A stretch of DNA of 64,000 nt from Athripsodes cinereus (GCA_947579605.1 OX388314.1:27806948-27870947); one strand, 5' to 3'. Counted from the stretch's first letter, positions 21,660 through 33,128 are shown. Numbers and translations are program-made. The notes: a model not told the origin generated them from the sequence alone.

Positions 21660-22820
21660 ACAGTAAAACACAATGGAATATAAACAAGACGTTACATAAA
21701 AGAAAATATTCTTTTGACCTTAAAATGGGTAACGTTTTGAAACAATGTCATATGTCACACAGACCTTTATCTGAGATTGTATTCAAAATTGTGTTTAGTG
21801 GATTGTACATAATATATGTATGTAAATCTCACGTGAATACCCATAATACAAGATTTATGGTATATGGATAATAGCTGATCTATGAAAGATTTATCTTTTT
21901 TCTGTACTTTATATAATAATATGCAGTTATTGTTCATGTTGCGCTTTAATAAATAATTATAATTATAATAAAATGAAATTATTTGTTCCATTATTAACAT
22001 TTAACATACCTACTAACAGTTGAATGTGTTGTGAGTCAAACCTTGACTTATTTTCATTCTCACCTCCCGTGATTTGAGTTTATTGCTTTAATACATTGTT
22101 GCACAATAAAATTCAAATATTGTTCAGTTTGCTTAACTTTGAGTATTTCACTTCAATAATAATAATGATCGCAGAACTAACTGCTTTATATACCCGAAAC
22201 CAGTGGTTCTGTAACTTTTATTAATCCGCACTCTTGTATGTAAATAAGTGAACGAATCGTTAAAACAAATGCATGAGTACAGCAAGAGATGGGTAGGTAC
22301 ATAATATTTAAAGACAATGTGTATATATCCTCACTTCCCCATGTAAATAATGTGTTTTTTTTTCAATATAGTCCAAATCCTTTAATCCAAGACACAAAAT
22401 ATTATATTTATAGAGAAAACAAACATCATGCACCCGAAACATAGGTACTGTCTTATTTCAAATTCAAAAGATAATTCAACTTTACTAAAAAATTAAAGTA
22501 AAATATAGTTTTCGCATTTTACTGGATCTTTCAAACCTGCGTGAGTAAAAATATTAAGAATATTACTCAACAGTCATCTCATTTGTTCAACCAACAGACA
22601 TGTGCACTCTCCCTTTAATATGAAACAGAAAAGGTGTTCCGATGCTGAAGAATCGTCTTAGGCTGGTTAAGTACACTTAACCCATGACCCGTTCACCGAT
22701 TTCTCTCTTTCCCGAGCACTCTCAATACTTCCTTCATCCTGTCACAATTCGATACCACAAGGAGATCAGCCTATTTATGAAACTCTTGCAATAATAGCCG
22801 TATTGTTGCTGTTTGTTTAC
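21660..22820. other. No gene seen
   Basis: AT-rich single-copy-looking sequence, with no coding region that I can support. Confidence 0.4.
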
Positions 22821-22824
22821 TTTT

Positions 22825-23005
22825 TTATTCTTTACTGAACATCGATAAATTGATACTAAACATAAAAACAAAACAAAATAAACGCAGTAATTTAGTTTAG
22901 AAAATTAATACAAACCGAAGCCATGCAAAAACAAACAATATTAAACACAATCAATATATAGCGGGTAAATTTATCGCAGAACAGCGATTTTTTCCAATTT
23001 TTAAT
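22825..23005 (-). repeat. Interspersed repeat V copy
   Basis: Reverse-complement copy: ttctttactgaacatcgata at the tail side and gggtaaatttatcgcagaacagcgatttttt at the head. Same order as the copy at 23.8 kb, with an insertion in the middle. Confidence 0.5.
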
Positions 23006-23804
23006 GATAAAATTTAAGTTCAGCAGCGAGGCTGTTTTCTTAAAAAGTCAGTCACTGGTAAATCGTAACTCGCATTTGATTTACTTCTTGCTATTGTTTC
23101 TATGTCAACTAGTTATAATTATTTTTTTCTGGTACTTCTGGTAATACTTTCTTGAACCTCCGGTTTAGAACCATTGCTCTATACAAACTTTATTGTATCA
23201 TACTGTTGTTATACTTACTCAGAAATATTATGTGCTTTATATATTTAAAAATAAACCTATTGAAAATCGGAAATCAAAGCTAAGCTGTGTAGTGTTCTTT
23301 GATGAAAATAATATTAAATACAACATAAATATATTATAACCAGCATTGTAATATTTATATAATACAAAGTAAATATCGAATTTAATAAATAAGTTTTAAA
23401 AATAGAACGTAGGAAAGTTTTAAAAGGCTAACCAATAAGTCTATGAGTTTGTTTACTTATTTGAACAATATTGATGGCACTGGCCTTTAGCAATACAGGA
23501 TAAATTATTAAAAAGTGCATTAAAAACAAAACATATCAATAAACAAAATAAAACAAATACAATTCAACATTGCCTACATCTTTAAAAGTAAGTAGTTACC
23601 ATTTGATTTACGAAAACATCACCGAGTTTAAGCTCATATATACACACCTACACAACTATACCTATGTTCATTAGTTACGCATATATTGCCATTTGGTTAT
23701 CCATATAATGTGCATATATGTACAAGTACCTACATGTTGCATGCATTTTCAGAGTATGTATAGTCACCTTCTTCGTCTCACAAAGATCGACTCATCTAGC
23801 TATA

Positions 23805-23955
23805 TTTATTTATTTATTTATTCATTCTTTACTATACATTGATAAAAAACAATTACAATAAAGGTACACATTCAAATTAAATACAATCAATATACAGAGG
23901 GCGAGTTTATCGCAAAGGCGCGATCTCTTCCAACAAACCCAAAATTATAAATATA
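23805..23955 (-). repeat. Interspersed repeat V copy
   Basis: Begins with an ATTT run (the tail in reverse), then cattctttactatacattga, and ends with gggcgagtttatcgcaaagg and cgcgatctcttcc. One of the best-preserved members of this family. Confidence 0.6.
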
Positions 23956-24274
23956 TAAGAGCACTCTTTTTTCATTCGCAAGGTTTTCTATAGCCTGGAC
24001 GTTCCTATTTCAAAATACACCTGAGCGACTTCATAGCGACAGAAATATCATTGGAAAATGTTACTCAATCAAAAAAAAAATACGCAAAGTAGGTTTTACC
24101 TATTTATGTTTAAAGGAGGTTGGTTTCTCTTCGTGGAAGGCAATTGGGTTGAATGCATGCATTCACTCATTCATTCTATCACGGCTTTTTCCATAAGTCA
24201 TGAAGCCAGTGGAAAAATCAAATAAATAAATAAATATGTAAATTTAACACATGAAACTAACATATGTATAAGAC

Positions 24275-24445
24275 TTAGAAAAGACAACGTCACCTCACTT
24301 GGTAGTGGCCCGGACGGGACTTGAACCCGCACTCCCATCTTGTCGCAAGATGTGCTTTGTGTCGCGGGTTCAAGTCCCGTCCGGGGCACTACCAAGTGAG
24401 GTGACGTTGTCTTTTCTAAACCTTATATGGTAGTTTCATGTGTTT
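24275..24445. repeat. tRNA-related SINE halves in a long palindrome
   Basis: About 50 bp of gaaaagacaacgtcacctca...ggacgggacttgaacccgc (from ~24277) recur as the exact reverse complement in gcgggttcaagtcccgtcc...gacgttgtcttttc (to ~24418). The ggttcaagtccc block is a B box/T-arm. Thus two SINE 3' halves stand head to head around a short centre with gttcaagtc-type anticodon-arm remnants. The SINE body continues to the right (tatatggtagtttcatgtg). Confidence 0.65.
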
Positions 24446-24519
24446 AATTTAAACATATTTATTTATTTACAATAATACATACGGCTTACGCCTTTAATAC
24501 ATAGTTATAAACAATAGTT

Positions 24520-24912
24520 GTACAACACCACCATCGTATCAAATTAAAACTCAAAACAAAAATAAAATATACTGCATCACTTCAAATTATAAAAATTAAA
24601 ATTAAACACATTGTGTAACATAAACCACAGAATAAAATTACAACATATCAACAGCATCATGTCAAATCATAAAAAAAACTGTATCATATCTAACCATAAA
24701 ATAAACACTGCATCACATCGAATTTCAAAATAAAAATAAAACACACTGTCATGTCAAATTATAGAATAAAATTACAGCACATTCATCATGTCAAATCATA
24801 AAATAAAAATAAAACATATTGAATCATATCAAACCATAAAATAAATTTACAGCACACCACATAAAATTATAAAATAAAAAAAATAAAAATACACCGTATC
24901 ATATCAAATATG
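24520..24912. repeat. Degenerate ~45-50-bp minisatellite
   Basis: Units of the kind catcatgtcaaatcataaaa...aaaataaaac recur about eight times with strong divergence. The array lies between two blocks of the SINE 3' region (gtttcatgtg before, taacctcatacaatggtta after), so it probably grew inside a SINE copy. Confidence 0.6.
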
Positions 24913-25084
24913 TAACCTCATACAATGGTTAATTGTAAAAACAACAACGATAAATAAATAAATAGATAAATAGGACACGCGGAATATCACATTACAGAGT
25001 GGGAGTCCTATATCTTGCGAGGACTTGGATTGGGTAAGTACCTACTTACGTAATTTTAAGTATTAAAGTATGTAGCTTCCTAAA

Positions 25085-25250
25085 AACTGGTTTCGCAGAA
25101 TTCCCGGTAAAGAAAAGGTCTTTAGAGTGTTCTGTAAAAAGCAGGTATTTGTAAAACAATACGTATAAGATATTTAATAACTAAAATTCAGCAATGTGGT
25201 TTGTCGCCTTTTTGGACCTATCACTTATTGTTGGCACGGAGAAGATGAAT
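25085..25250 (+). repeat. LINE 3'-end family 1 copy, interrupted
   Basis: attcccggtaaagaaaagg, gagtgttctgtaaaaagcag, attcagcaatgtggtttgtc and gttggcacggagaagatga are family-1 blocks. The expected continuation is cut by the foldback element that follows. Confidence 0.6.
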
Positions 25251-25635
25251 TCTGTATCGAAATAAATAAATCAAGCGTTTTATTCTACTAATGATTTAAT
25301 CTGTGAGAGAGACGTCTTTCGTCTTATGAGGACATTGTCAATCTTTGATTGATTGACAATGTCCTCATAAGACGAAAGACGTCTCTCTCACAGATTAAAT
25401 CATAAGTAGAATAAAACGCTTGATTTATTTATTTCGATATTAAATTCTACTACCTTCCGGGTTAGTTGGAAGACATCGCATTTTAGCGATAAACTCGCCC
25501 TCTGTACATTGAATTTATAATTGTTATTTTTATGCCACTATTTCATTATGTAATATTGTAACCAATGTACAGTGAAGAATAAAAATAAATAAAAATAAAT
25601 AAAATAAACACCGACACAGTGAATGAATTCTGTAT
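25245..25635 (+). mobile_element. Foldback family H, inverted pair with 13-bp target duplication
   Basis: Exact 13-bp repeats atgaattctgtat at 25245-25257 and 25623-25635 bound the insertion. Its first 184 bp (25256-25439) form a nearly perfect hairpin of two arms (~88 bp), each with gagagagacgtctttcgtct. The tail cgatattaaattctactac...aacaccgacacagtgaat follows, split by a repeat V insertion at about 25460-25607. Long target duplications of this kind point to retrotransposition rather than cut-and-paste. Confidence 0.75.
25460..25607 (+). repeat. Interspersed repeat V, nested in family H
   Basis: gttggaagacatcgcatttt and gcgataaactcgccctctgt, then accaatgtacagtgaagaat and a (AAAT)n tail. 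Its insertion splits ctacct from aaacaccgacacag of the host element. Confidence 0.65.
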
Positions 25636-25639
25636 TTAT

Positions 25640-26264
25640 TACAAGCGAATGTTCCACTAGCTACCTAAGTAATTTGTCAGCATTCCCGCGATGCTGCAAA
25701 TAAATGAATGAATGATTTTTCAATTATAAAATATGTAGCTGTCTAAAGTAACAGCATTCTTAAAGTAATAAATGTTAAAATACTATAATATTCTATTAAA
25801 TTGTGTATTATGTTGTATTATGATCCCGATTATTAAAGGAGGTAGGTAGTTACATAGTTACAGGTAGCACAACCTTGCTAAGCTTTCCACGAGCTTATGG
25901 GACTTGGGCAGTAAATCTATCCGGAGCGAGCTTTAAGCGAAATTAAGTTAAAAGGAAATGGGAGTTCATATCTCAACACTTTATATCTATCTATGTATAG
26001 TTTTGTACTTACTGACATCAGGGGAACTATTCCAACACATTTAAACTTAACTAATCGATGAACCATTTAATAGATGTTATTGCCGTTGTATTTCTTGAAA
26101 CCCATAAAAAAGATCTACAGGTTTTGTATTACCCATACTTTTTTTGTAACAAATTGGAGATTTGCTGGGATACAGAACCCGCTGTAAGTGTAACAATTTT
26201 TGGCGACTTTTTTTTCGATTATATAAAATTTATAGTAGGTATGAAATATTCTTATGAAATATTT
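25640..26264. other. No gene seen
   Basis: AT-rich. Open frames on both strands at 26058-26327 overlap each other and have no recognisable content. Confidence 0.4.
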
Positions 26265-26870
26265 TGACATAAGAATTGGCATAATATGTTGAAAATAAAT
26301 AAAACATGTAGCAAAATAATAAGACATAAGAATTGATAAGACAAATAGAAAATTAATAAGACATAAGAATTACCATTGGTACGTAGTTAATTACTAAGAA
26401 ATGAAGAAAAATAAAACAAAAGAATTGGTATTCGTAGAAAATTAATAAGATTTGAACAAAAGTAATGAGACATAAGAATTAACATAATATGTAGTATATA
26501 ATAAGAAATGGAAAAAAATAATAAGACAACACGGACTGCCGTGTTTTGAATAAGAGAAATTGTATGAATGTAGAAGAAGCGAAAGAGGTTTGTAAGGACA
26601 GATCTATTTGGCGTTCCGTTTTCTCTGCCAAACCCACTAGGGATACGGCGTGAGGGAATAGTAGGTATAGTAGTAGTAGTAGAATTGTCATATGTAGAAA
26701 ATTACTAAGACGTGAAGAAAATTAATAAGACATAAGAATTGGCATACGTAGTAAATTAAAAAGACATGTAGAATATTAATAAGACATAGGTGCAAATTGA
26801 CATAATGTAGATAATTAATAAAACAATAGAACCCGCATAGAAAATTAATAAGACATGCATGGCACTACAG
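26265..26870. repeat. Degenerate minisatellite, gtagaaaattaataagacat type
   Basis: The phrases aattaataagacataagaat and gtagaaaattaataagacat occur about twelve times at irregular spacing of 35-55 bp. The array is interrupted by a LINE 3' end at ~26527-26692. Confidence 0.7.
26531..26692 (+). mobile_element. LINE 3'-end family 2 with ORF2 C-terminus
   Basis: The frame from 26531 to a TGA at 26651-26653 encodes ...RVLNKRNCMNVEEAKEV, then CKDRSIWRSVFSAKPTRDTA. This looks like the last segment of a LINE reverse-transcriptase protein, where Trp-Arg-Ser near the end is common. A (TAG)n tail follows at 26660-26685. It lies in the middle of a minisatellite. This is the best coding copy of family 2. 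Confidence 0.7.
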
Positions 26871-26879
26871 TTAACCCTT

Positions 26880-27440
26880 TGAGCGCTACAGTTAAATCAC
26901 CTGGTTATTGTATAATAATTGTATAATAATAAATACATACATACTGTTTTACCTCATATACCTAGTATAGTATTGTGAATGTTGTTATTATAATAATACT
27001 CAGTAATATTCATAAACCTAACAAGTTAATGCTCCGACCCGGGATAGAACACAAGCTAACGGATAGAACGCTAAAATATTATATTACTTACCTAGCTATC
27101 TACATACCTACCGAGAAATTATGTTACAAAACATTACGATCAAGTACAATAATATTCTAACAGGTTAATTCTATTTATAACGAATTTGGATGTAAAGAAA
27201 TGTTTGTTTATAGCGAAGCATAACATTTGACGTCATCCATAAACAAAAATGTTTGAATTTGTACGTTTGAATGTAAAGATACAAATAGAGTGCAATATAT
27301 TGAAAAAAAAATGTGTTGGAGATAATTAAAAGAAATAAAAAATTAACAAAATGTTGACGAGTTACCATTTTATTTGACTTGTTTATTATTCTACTTAAAT
27401 ATGTTTCCATCGTCAAGTTTTGAATTATTGTAACAAATCA
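26880..27440. other. No gene seen
   Basis: AT-rich; no supported feature. Confidence 0.4.
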
Positions 27441-27444
27441 GCAG

Positions 27445-27545
27445 TGTGAAGATGGTGACAGCACGTTCGCCGAAAGCCAGAGTTAAAAATCACCTCACGG
27501 AGATCCCAAAATCCACCGAACACGATTCAAATTGACTTCCTCGTG
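27445..27545. repeat. Hairpin repeat, gccgaaagcyagagtt family
   Basis: gcacgttcgccgaaagccag and agttaaaaatcacc match 38932-38963. As in that copy, the flanks are partly complementary (ggtga.../...tcacc). The segment gaagatggtgacagcacg...cgccgaaagcc again has a core-stem-GAA layout reminiscent of the hammerhead-like motifs elsewhere. Confidence 0.45.
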
Positions 27546-27564
27546 ACAGAAAAAATAATACATT

Positions 27565-27665
27565 CAGAATGGGCAGCAAACCTCATCGCTGAATTCATGA
27601 TGTAAAATATCTGTGTTTTTTCAAACATCTGCCTTTTACAGGATGCTCAAAATTGGGGATGTTAT
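27565..27665 (-). repeat. LINE 3'-end family 1 fragment
   Basis: cagaatgggcagcaaacctc, atcgctgaattcatgatgta and catctgccttttacagg in the family-1 order. Confidence 0.6.
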
Positions 27666-28281
27666 ATCTTTACCAGGTGCTTCATTGAATACAGGAAAAG
27701 TCGATTGATGTTTTTCGGTTAAATACTGATGTAAGGAAACTCTTAGTCGCGAGTGTTAGCAGTAGTAGGTAATTAGTGCATTACACTTTTCCTGTTCACA
27801 ATAATTATTATTCGTTATAAACAGATTTTCACCTTAGTTACCTGATACAATAATAAGGTTAGGTTTTGAATGTCGGGACGTGAACGGGTGCGGTAACGAA
27901 AACGGATGCGATAACGCTTTAGTTGTAGAATGAACTATGTAATATTATAATATAATATAATTTTATTACTAGTATTTCTACTATCTGGTAGCATTGATAT
28001 AAATACGTAACTAGAGCAGGTGCATAGAAATAAATTACAAAAAAGTTTCTATAAACTTTCGCAGCCAGTTTAATATTGAAATATAATATTGTCCTTTCGG
28101 ATGAACCACGTGTGTTTTATCTTCTTCCTTCTATTTTTTCTTTAAATATTTTATTTTTTTAAAATATGTCAAAACGTAAAGAAGGAAGCAGATGAAACAT
28201 ATGCGCTTCATTTTAAATGCAAAATGAGTTCCATTTCGGATTGAGGTGGAGAAAGTGACGAGTGGATAGTGAAGGTTAACA

Positions 28282-29321
28282 TTAACCCTCTGCAACTGAC
28301 GTGAGGTCTGTCAGACACCGCGAAATCTTTTTTTAGCAACAACGTTGCCATTTTGAGTCCTATCTTTCCGTTTCGCTCAGTAGCTTCCTAATTTATGTTC
28401 TTTTAATCATCAGTACAGTAACGACGGCCGTTGTGAGTACATGTGTGGATCTATAGCTGATGGGTGTCTGACATACCTCACGTCAGTAATAAATGATGGG
28501 TCTGTTAGACCTAACGTCAGTAACATAGTAATTTTTTCATAGTGTCTCACATACATCAGCTCAGTAAATTCATAGAGTCTACCTAACATCACTTCAATAA
28601 AAAAAATTTTTTTCAATAAATGGAGGGCAAATTTCATTTGAGGCCTTGCTAGGGAACTTGTTCTTCCTATTATGACACAGCGGGTGTATAATGAAAAATT
28701 GCCGAGAGAATTGCGCAATCATGACTTAGGACGAGATTTCCCAACTGCCCCTGAACAAATCGAATCTGGGACATCGTGTGAAAGAATATTGTGCAGAATT
28801 TTTACGAGTAAATTGAAAAGAAAGATTAAAGAGTGCGATTTAATTGAAAGGAAGACAAAATTTACTCGTTATTCATGCAAAAAACATGTCTGCCTACAAT
28901 GCTCGGCACAAATTTACCAGGAATGAGAGGACGTACTTTGAAGCCGATTTTTAGAGAAACCGCTCTAACGATTTTTTTTATTATTTTTTTACATTTTAAC
29001 AAAAGTTAACAGAAAACAAATTTCTACTTACTTTTTTTATTTCATGTGTTTTTTTTCATTTAATTAATTTTTATAAATTGTTCTCAAAAAATGGTGATTT
29101 TTTATTAGCATTAATAAATATCTTGTAATATCTAATATCTGTTTTTTTTAAACCATATTTTTTCAAATGGTGTCTGCATACATGTCAAATACTCACAAAA
29201 AACTAAAAAAATAATCAAAACTTTTTAAATAATGGCAATAATGGAACTTAAAATGAGTGTCTGTCAGACCACTCCTCAGCAGAATAATAACTAAAAAGCC
29301 ACCTCAGTTGCAGAGGGTTAA
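28282..29321 (+). mobile_element. piggyBac-type transposon, internally deleted
   Basis: TTAA target duplications (28282-28285 and 29318-29321) flank a 1032-bp unit whose ends are ccctctgcaactgacgtg and its inverted partner cacctcagttgcagaggg, 17 of 18 matching. TTAA plus CCCT-starting inverted repeats is diagnostic of piggyBac. Near the left end several copies of a gtctgacatacctcacgtca-like subterminal motif follow, and a gtctgtcaga palindrome is present at both ends. The interior holds the 3' remnant of a transposase gene. Confidence 0.92.
28634..28926 (+). pseudogene. piggyBac transposase C-terminal remnant
   Basis: From about 28641 the frame reads GLARELVLPIMTQRVYNEKL, the end of the catalytic region, which ends in a similar A/G-L-x-x-x-L-V-x-P-I phrase in piggyBac proteins. 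It goes on to a C-terminal Cys/His-rich tail (RYSCKKHVCLQC) that matches the family's C-terminal zinc-binding domain in position and kind. A TGA lies just before GLA, and everything upstream with the catalytic Asp residues is lost, so it cannot be active. The tail seems reduced to CX4CX2C. Confidence 0.7.
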
Positions 29322-29419
29322 TTATCTCTATATCTCTCTTATTTCATACTTCAAATGAGTGTCTTGTGTCCGAAAGTGGTTCAATTCAAAATTATCATTT
29401 TATTCAACTAAGTGTGCAG

Positions 29420-29605
29420 AAATATTTTTCATATTGAGTTCTACTTGTGGGGTAGGGAGCAAGCCATGCTTTTCCTGATGATCCTTTTGTAAGATATCCT
29501 CATGTTTACTGACATGGCGAGGACAATCAGCATGTTAATTATATGCAGTTAATTTGATAACTGACTACCTCACTTGTGGGAAATGCCGTTATATCATAAA
29601 CGGTA
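29420..29605 (+). repeat. LINE 3'-end family 1 copy, diverged
   Basis: Ends with gactacctcacttgtggga and atgccgttatat, the family-1 terminus. The 5' part is poorly preserved, though a second acttgtggggtaggg block at ~29450 suggests two overlapping copies. Confidence 0.5.
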
Positions 29606-29840
29606 TTAAAATTTAAAAAAAATCACCATAATGACAACTTGTTCCATAGTAAACGAAAGATGAGTAAATTTCATCATTCAATTAATCGCACATTTCCAAC
29701 ATCCAATAGGTACACTTCTAGTCGATAGAACATATTTTATTTCAATGAACAAGGTAGTAGTGAGATTTCCACTATGAGATAATTAATTTTAGATAATTTT
29801 GTTAGAAGTAAGTAGTTAGTAAGTTACAATACTATCAGTT

Positions 29841-29876
29841 ACAATTAGATACTAAATTAATTTAGTATCTAATTGT
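29841..29876. repeat. Perfect 36-bp palindrome
   Basis: acaattagatactaaatt followed at once by its exact reverse complement. It may be a foldback remnant or a cruciform-prone site; no flanking element is recognised. Confidence 0.8.
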
Positions 29877-29879
29877 ACA

Positions 29880-30375
29880 TCCGCTCCTGAAAGTTGAATA
29901 TTTTATTATTAATTTTATTGTTATGAGGTTTTCAATAATTTACAATATCAAGTAATATTGTCATGTGTGCTTTCAGGAAGTAATTATTAAACTATATTGT
30001 TTGTGCCTATATAACATCGAAAACAAATATTCACTTATTCCTCTGGTGACAATTACATAATTTCCGATCCAGCTTTTGAAAGCTTCCGCCCTCATCATTA
30101 TGAAGCAAATGTAAAGATATTGTTTTTGAATTCCTAGTACTGGTTTATTTATTATTTTTGTTTATCATAATTAATCAGTCAAAATTAAATATTATTGAGA
30201 TGACATGAAGTGGCGAGATTATCACTATGTAATAATAAACATTACATAACATAACATATGTACATATAAAGTTCACACAGATCGAGCTAGTCCCAAACTA
30301 AGATATGAATCTTGTATTATGGGTACTAACGCGACGATACACACATATACCTACAATGCACTACACACATACATG
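29880..30375. other. No gene; decayed hammerhead-like motif near 30070-30105 (-)
   Basis: The minus strand near 30105-30065 reads taatgatgagggcggaagct, close to the motif at 18.9 kb but with the GAA and stem III damaged. Confidence 0.3.
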
Positions 30376-30394
30376 TAACACCCAGACCCAGGAC

Positions 30395-30490
30395 AATTTG
30401 AAAAAGGTCATTCTTCACTTTGCCCTGGCCGGGAATCGAACCCGGAATCTCGTGACTCAAAGCAATTCCTTCGATCTAACCACATCTTAA
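30395..30490 (-). repeat. tRNA-derived SINE fragment
   Basis: On the minus strand ggttagatcgaaggaattg (A-box side) and cgggttcgattcccggcc (B box) are spaced about as in a tRNA. The head resembles a tRNA but the anticodon arm does not fold convincingly, so I do not call a tRNA gene. Confidence 0.6.
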
Positions 30491-30599
30491 AAAAACGCAC
30501 GAGTAAAATAAATATGTACCTACACGTTGCAAATCAGTTTTCTCAATTGGAAAACTATGTATGTAGGTAGTATGTACAATGTAATGTAGCGCAAAATCT

Positions 30600-30780
30600 A
30601 ATCTAAAAAATTGGGAAAGGTGTCTCAACGCTCACGATCTGGTTCTAGGCTTGTTTTAGTGATCACTTTTGGTGCCTATGGGCGAGGTTGTCCAATTCCG
30701 CCATTCTCATTGCCACGATTTAAAGTCCACCAATCGAGAAACATTATTAATTTTCATGCAAACCATAGAATCAACAATTT
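30600..30780 (+). repeat. Interspersed repeat family 4 copy
   Basis: ttctaggcttgttttagtgatcact and ccattctcattgccacgat recur at 51610-51740 on this strand and at 54920-55050 on the other. Origin unknown. Confidence 0.5.
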
Positions 30781-31109
30781 TTTGGGCTCTCATATTTCAA
30801 AATACTGCTGACTAAATAGATGATTACAGCAATGATATTATTACGTTGTATTATGGTTTGCAACGTTTGGACCTGCGGAAGACGACCAACGATAATTAAG
30901 CACTCGACAACAATTTGTATGAATGCATGGGAATGTTGAATGAATAAATAAATTGTTCTAGAGACTCATACATACAATATGCCTTCCGACCAAAACAATG
31001 ATATTGCAGTGCACACGGCATTATAGTATGTTGTTTCTCAAACTTTGAGAATAAGTAAAAATATATAATTGATTCAATTAATTTCATTAAATCTTGTCAA
31101 AAAAAGTTC

Positions 31110-31335
31110 TGCCACTTATTTCTGTAAATTTTCGAGTGTTCTGTACAAGAAAAGATTAATTCAAAATCTCGAATAGGACATTATTTATATCTTCAGTTCC
31201 GCAGTGATGAGGTTGGAATGCCATCTTTCTGAGTTTTATTTTTTTATTGGCATGAAAAAGATGACCTGCATGTTACTAATATACAAAATGTCTATTGGAT
31301 ACTCGACTTGTATAGGAGATACCGTTATCATTAAT
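31110..31335 (+). repeat. LINE 3'-end family 1 copy, diverged
   Basis: gagtgttctgtacaaga, ttccgcagtgatgaggttgg, ttggcatgaaaaagatgacc and gataccgttatc follow the family order. Confidence 0.5.
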
Positions 31336-31339
31336 ATTC

Positions 31340-32995
31340 TCGAAGATATTAATTTTTTATTGTTAACAAATGATTAATTTAATTTTCATCTTCTAAGATC
31401 GCATTGGCCTCCAGCTGTTGTAATCTTAGCAAGAATTATTTTATTACGTATTATAATAAAAAAAGTTATAAATTTTCCTCAAACGTTAATAAAAAATTAC
31501 CATTCTTCAGCCAACCGGAGAACTTAAAAAGTAGCACTGAAAAATGTTGCAAAATTCTCTTTTTGAAAAAACCCCATATTTCCAAAATAAGCATTCAAAG
31601 AAGAAGAGGGAAGAATAAAATAACGCGCAGTAGAAAGAATTTTAAATTTGAATAATGTGATGATCGCTAGATGCGATTCCTAATAAGATACAATTTCCTA
31701 TCCCGTATGGAATTATGAATTCAGATATTACGTTGCACTACAAAATGATGATCCCTATACAAATATTTTTGTATGTTCGTATACATGTATGTTACTGCAT
31801 TTTTATGTCCTTTATATATGCAGGTAGAGAGGAACATTTATATGGTAATGCGAAATCTTTCGTATTAATTTCAGTTTATTTAATACGGTAGTATTTATTC
31901 TCGCATATTTTTGCTCAGAAAATAAATAAATATCAAATTGATGAATAAGCACTTTTAGATAGAGCCTTTTTTAGAAATAGAAAAAAGAGGGAATTGTTTA
32001 GAAACTGGCAACACCATTATTCAAATACTTTTGACAGTTCTATGGTCATGTCTCACCACGACATTAACAATATATTTAATTCCATCTCAATCTGATAATA
32101 TTTTAATGTCTGTCACTAAATAATATATTTAAAAGGATTTTTTCCTTAAGTTGGAAGGCTGAAGATTCTCTCATGTGAGAATCGTTTACAGAAAAGAAGT
32201 GCCTGTTTCTGTAGACTGCCTATATAATATCGAATAAGAAAGACATTGAGCCACCTCAGAGGTGAAGTTGAAAAATGCAAAGAGAACAAAGTACGAGTAT
32301 GACGAGTTTTTCTGCAAAATGAGCGGCAATCAATATTTTCACATCTTCTAAAGTATTCTCATTAATGTCCAGAAAAATGTATCTTTTTACCTTTGCTTGT
32401 GAATTTAATGTATAAAGGAGATTCTATCTTTTAACTCTGGGTAGGTATATAAATAATAAACACACAATTTTCAAGCCATTCAACCAATCTTGAACATTTT
32501 ATCACAAATATGACTTTACGTATGATTCTGGGGATCTAAAAGCTAGTTAGTACATTGTTATTTTATTAAAATTGATGTGACATTTTGAAGAGCATCGCAT
32601 TATAGAGAACAGACACAGGCACACACATATAGCACAGCACAGCACAGCACACAGGTATGAAGAAAATATTATTATTATTATCCGGGACAATCAGGTTACA
32701 GTATTGCACCACCCCACGGGACACGGTATGGGTTGGCTCGAGGAAGATGAAGAAAACGAGGGAGAGAGAATAGCTGTTCCAACTCTCCTAGTTACTCCTG
32801 AACTCTCATCCCGTAATGGCGGTGGGGGGATGGGGGTGGTGTCCTGGAATATATACGATGATCTATAATATGATTATGTTACGTATGATTATTGTCATAT
32901 GCACTTTATTATTATCTATTGTACTGTTGGACAACAGTAATAGAAAACAATAAGGATATTCCTAAAACTTTTTAAGAATAAATCATTTAAGTATT
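31340..32995. other. No gene; short (GCACA)n at 32631-32652
   Basis: An 83-residue open frame at 31404-31655 is rich in Lys and Asn with no recognised domain. A short agcacagcacagcacagcac tract lies at 32632-32651. A G-rich patch at 32815-32845 (ggcggtggggggatggggg) stands out from the AT-rich background. Confidence 0.4.
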
Positions 32996-32999
32996 TTGA

Positions 33000-33128
33000 A
33001 TAATTTGGAAGAGATCACGCCTTTGCGTAAAACTCGCCTTCTGTATATTGATTGTGTTTAATTTGAATGTATTTCTCAATGAAATTGTTTGATATCAATG
33101 TACATACATTAAAGCTAAAAATAAAGTA
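33000..33128 (+). repeat. Interspersed repeat V copy
   Basis: gaagagatcacgcctttgcg, aaaactcgccttctgtatat, and an AATGTAC...AATAAAGT tail. Confidence 0.6.

Noticed and set aside
24198..24395. 65-codon minus-strand frame reading like TGLEPAT
   Set aside because: This string is a translation of a tRNA-like T-arm (SINE) and a well-known false protein signature.
30395..30490. tRNA-like sequence with good A and B box similarity
   Set aside because: The acceptor and anticodon arms do not pair convincingly and the sequence continues as a SINE-like unit, so I do not call a tRNA gene. tRNAscan-SE would settle it.
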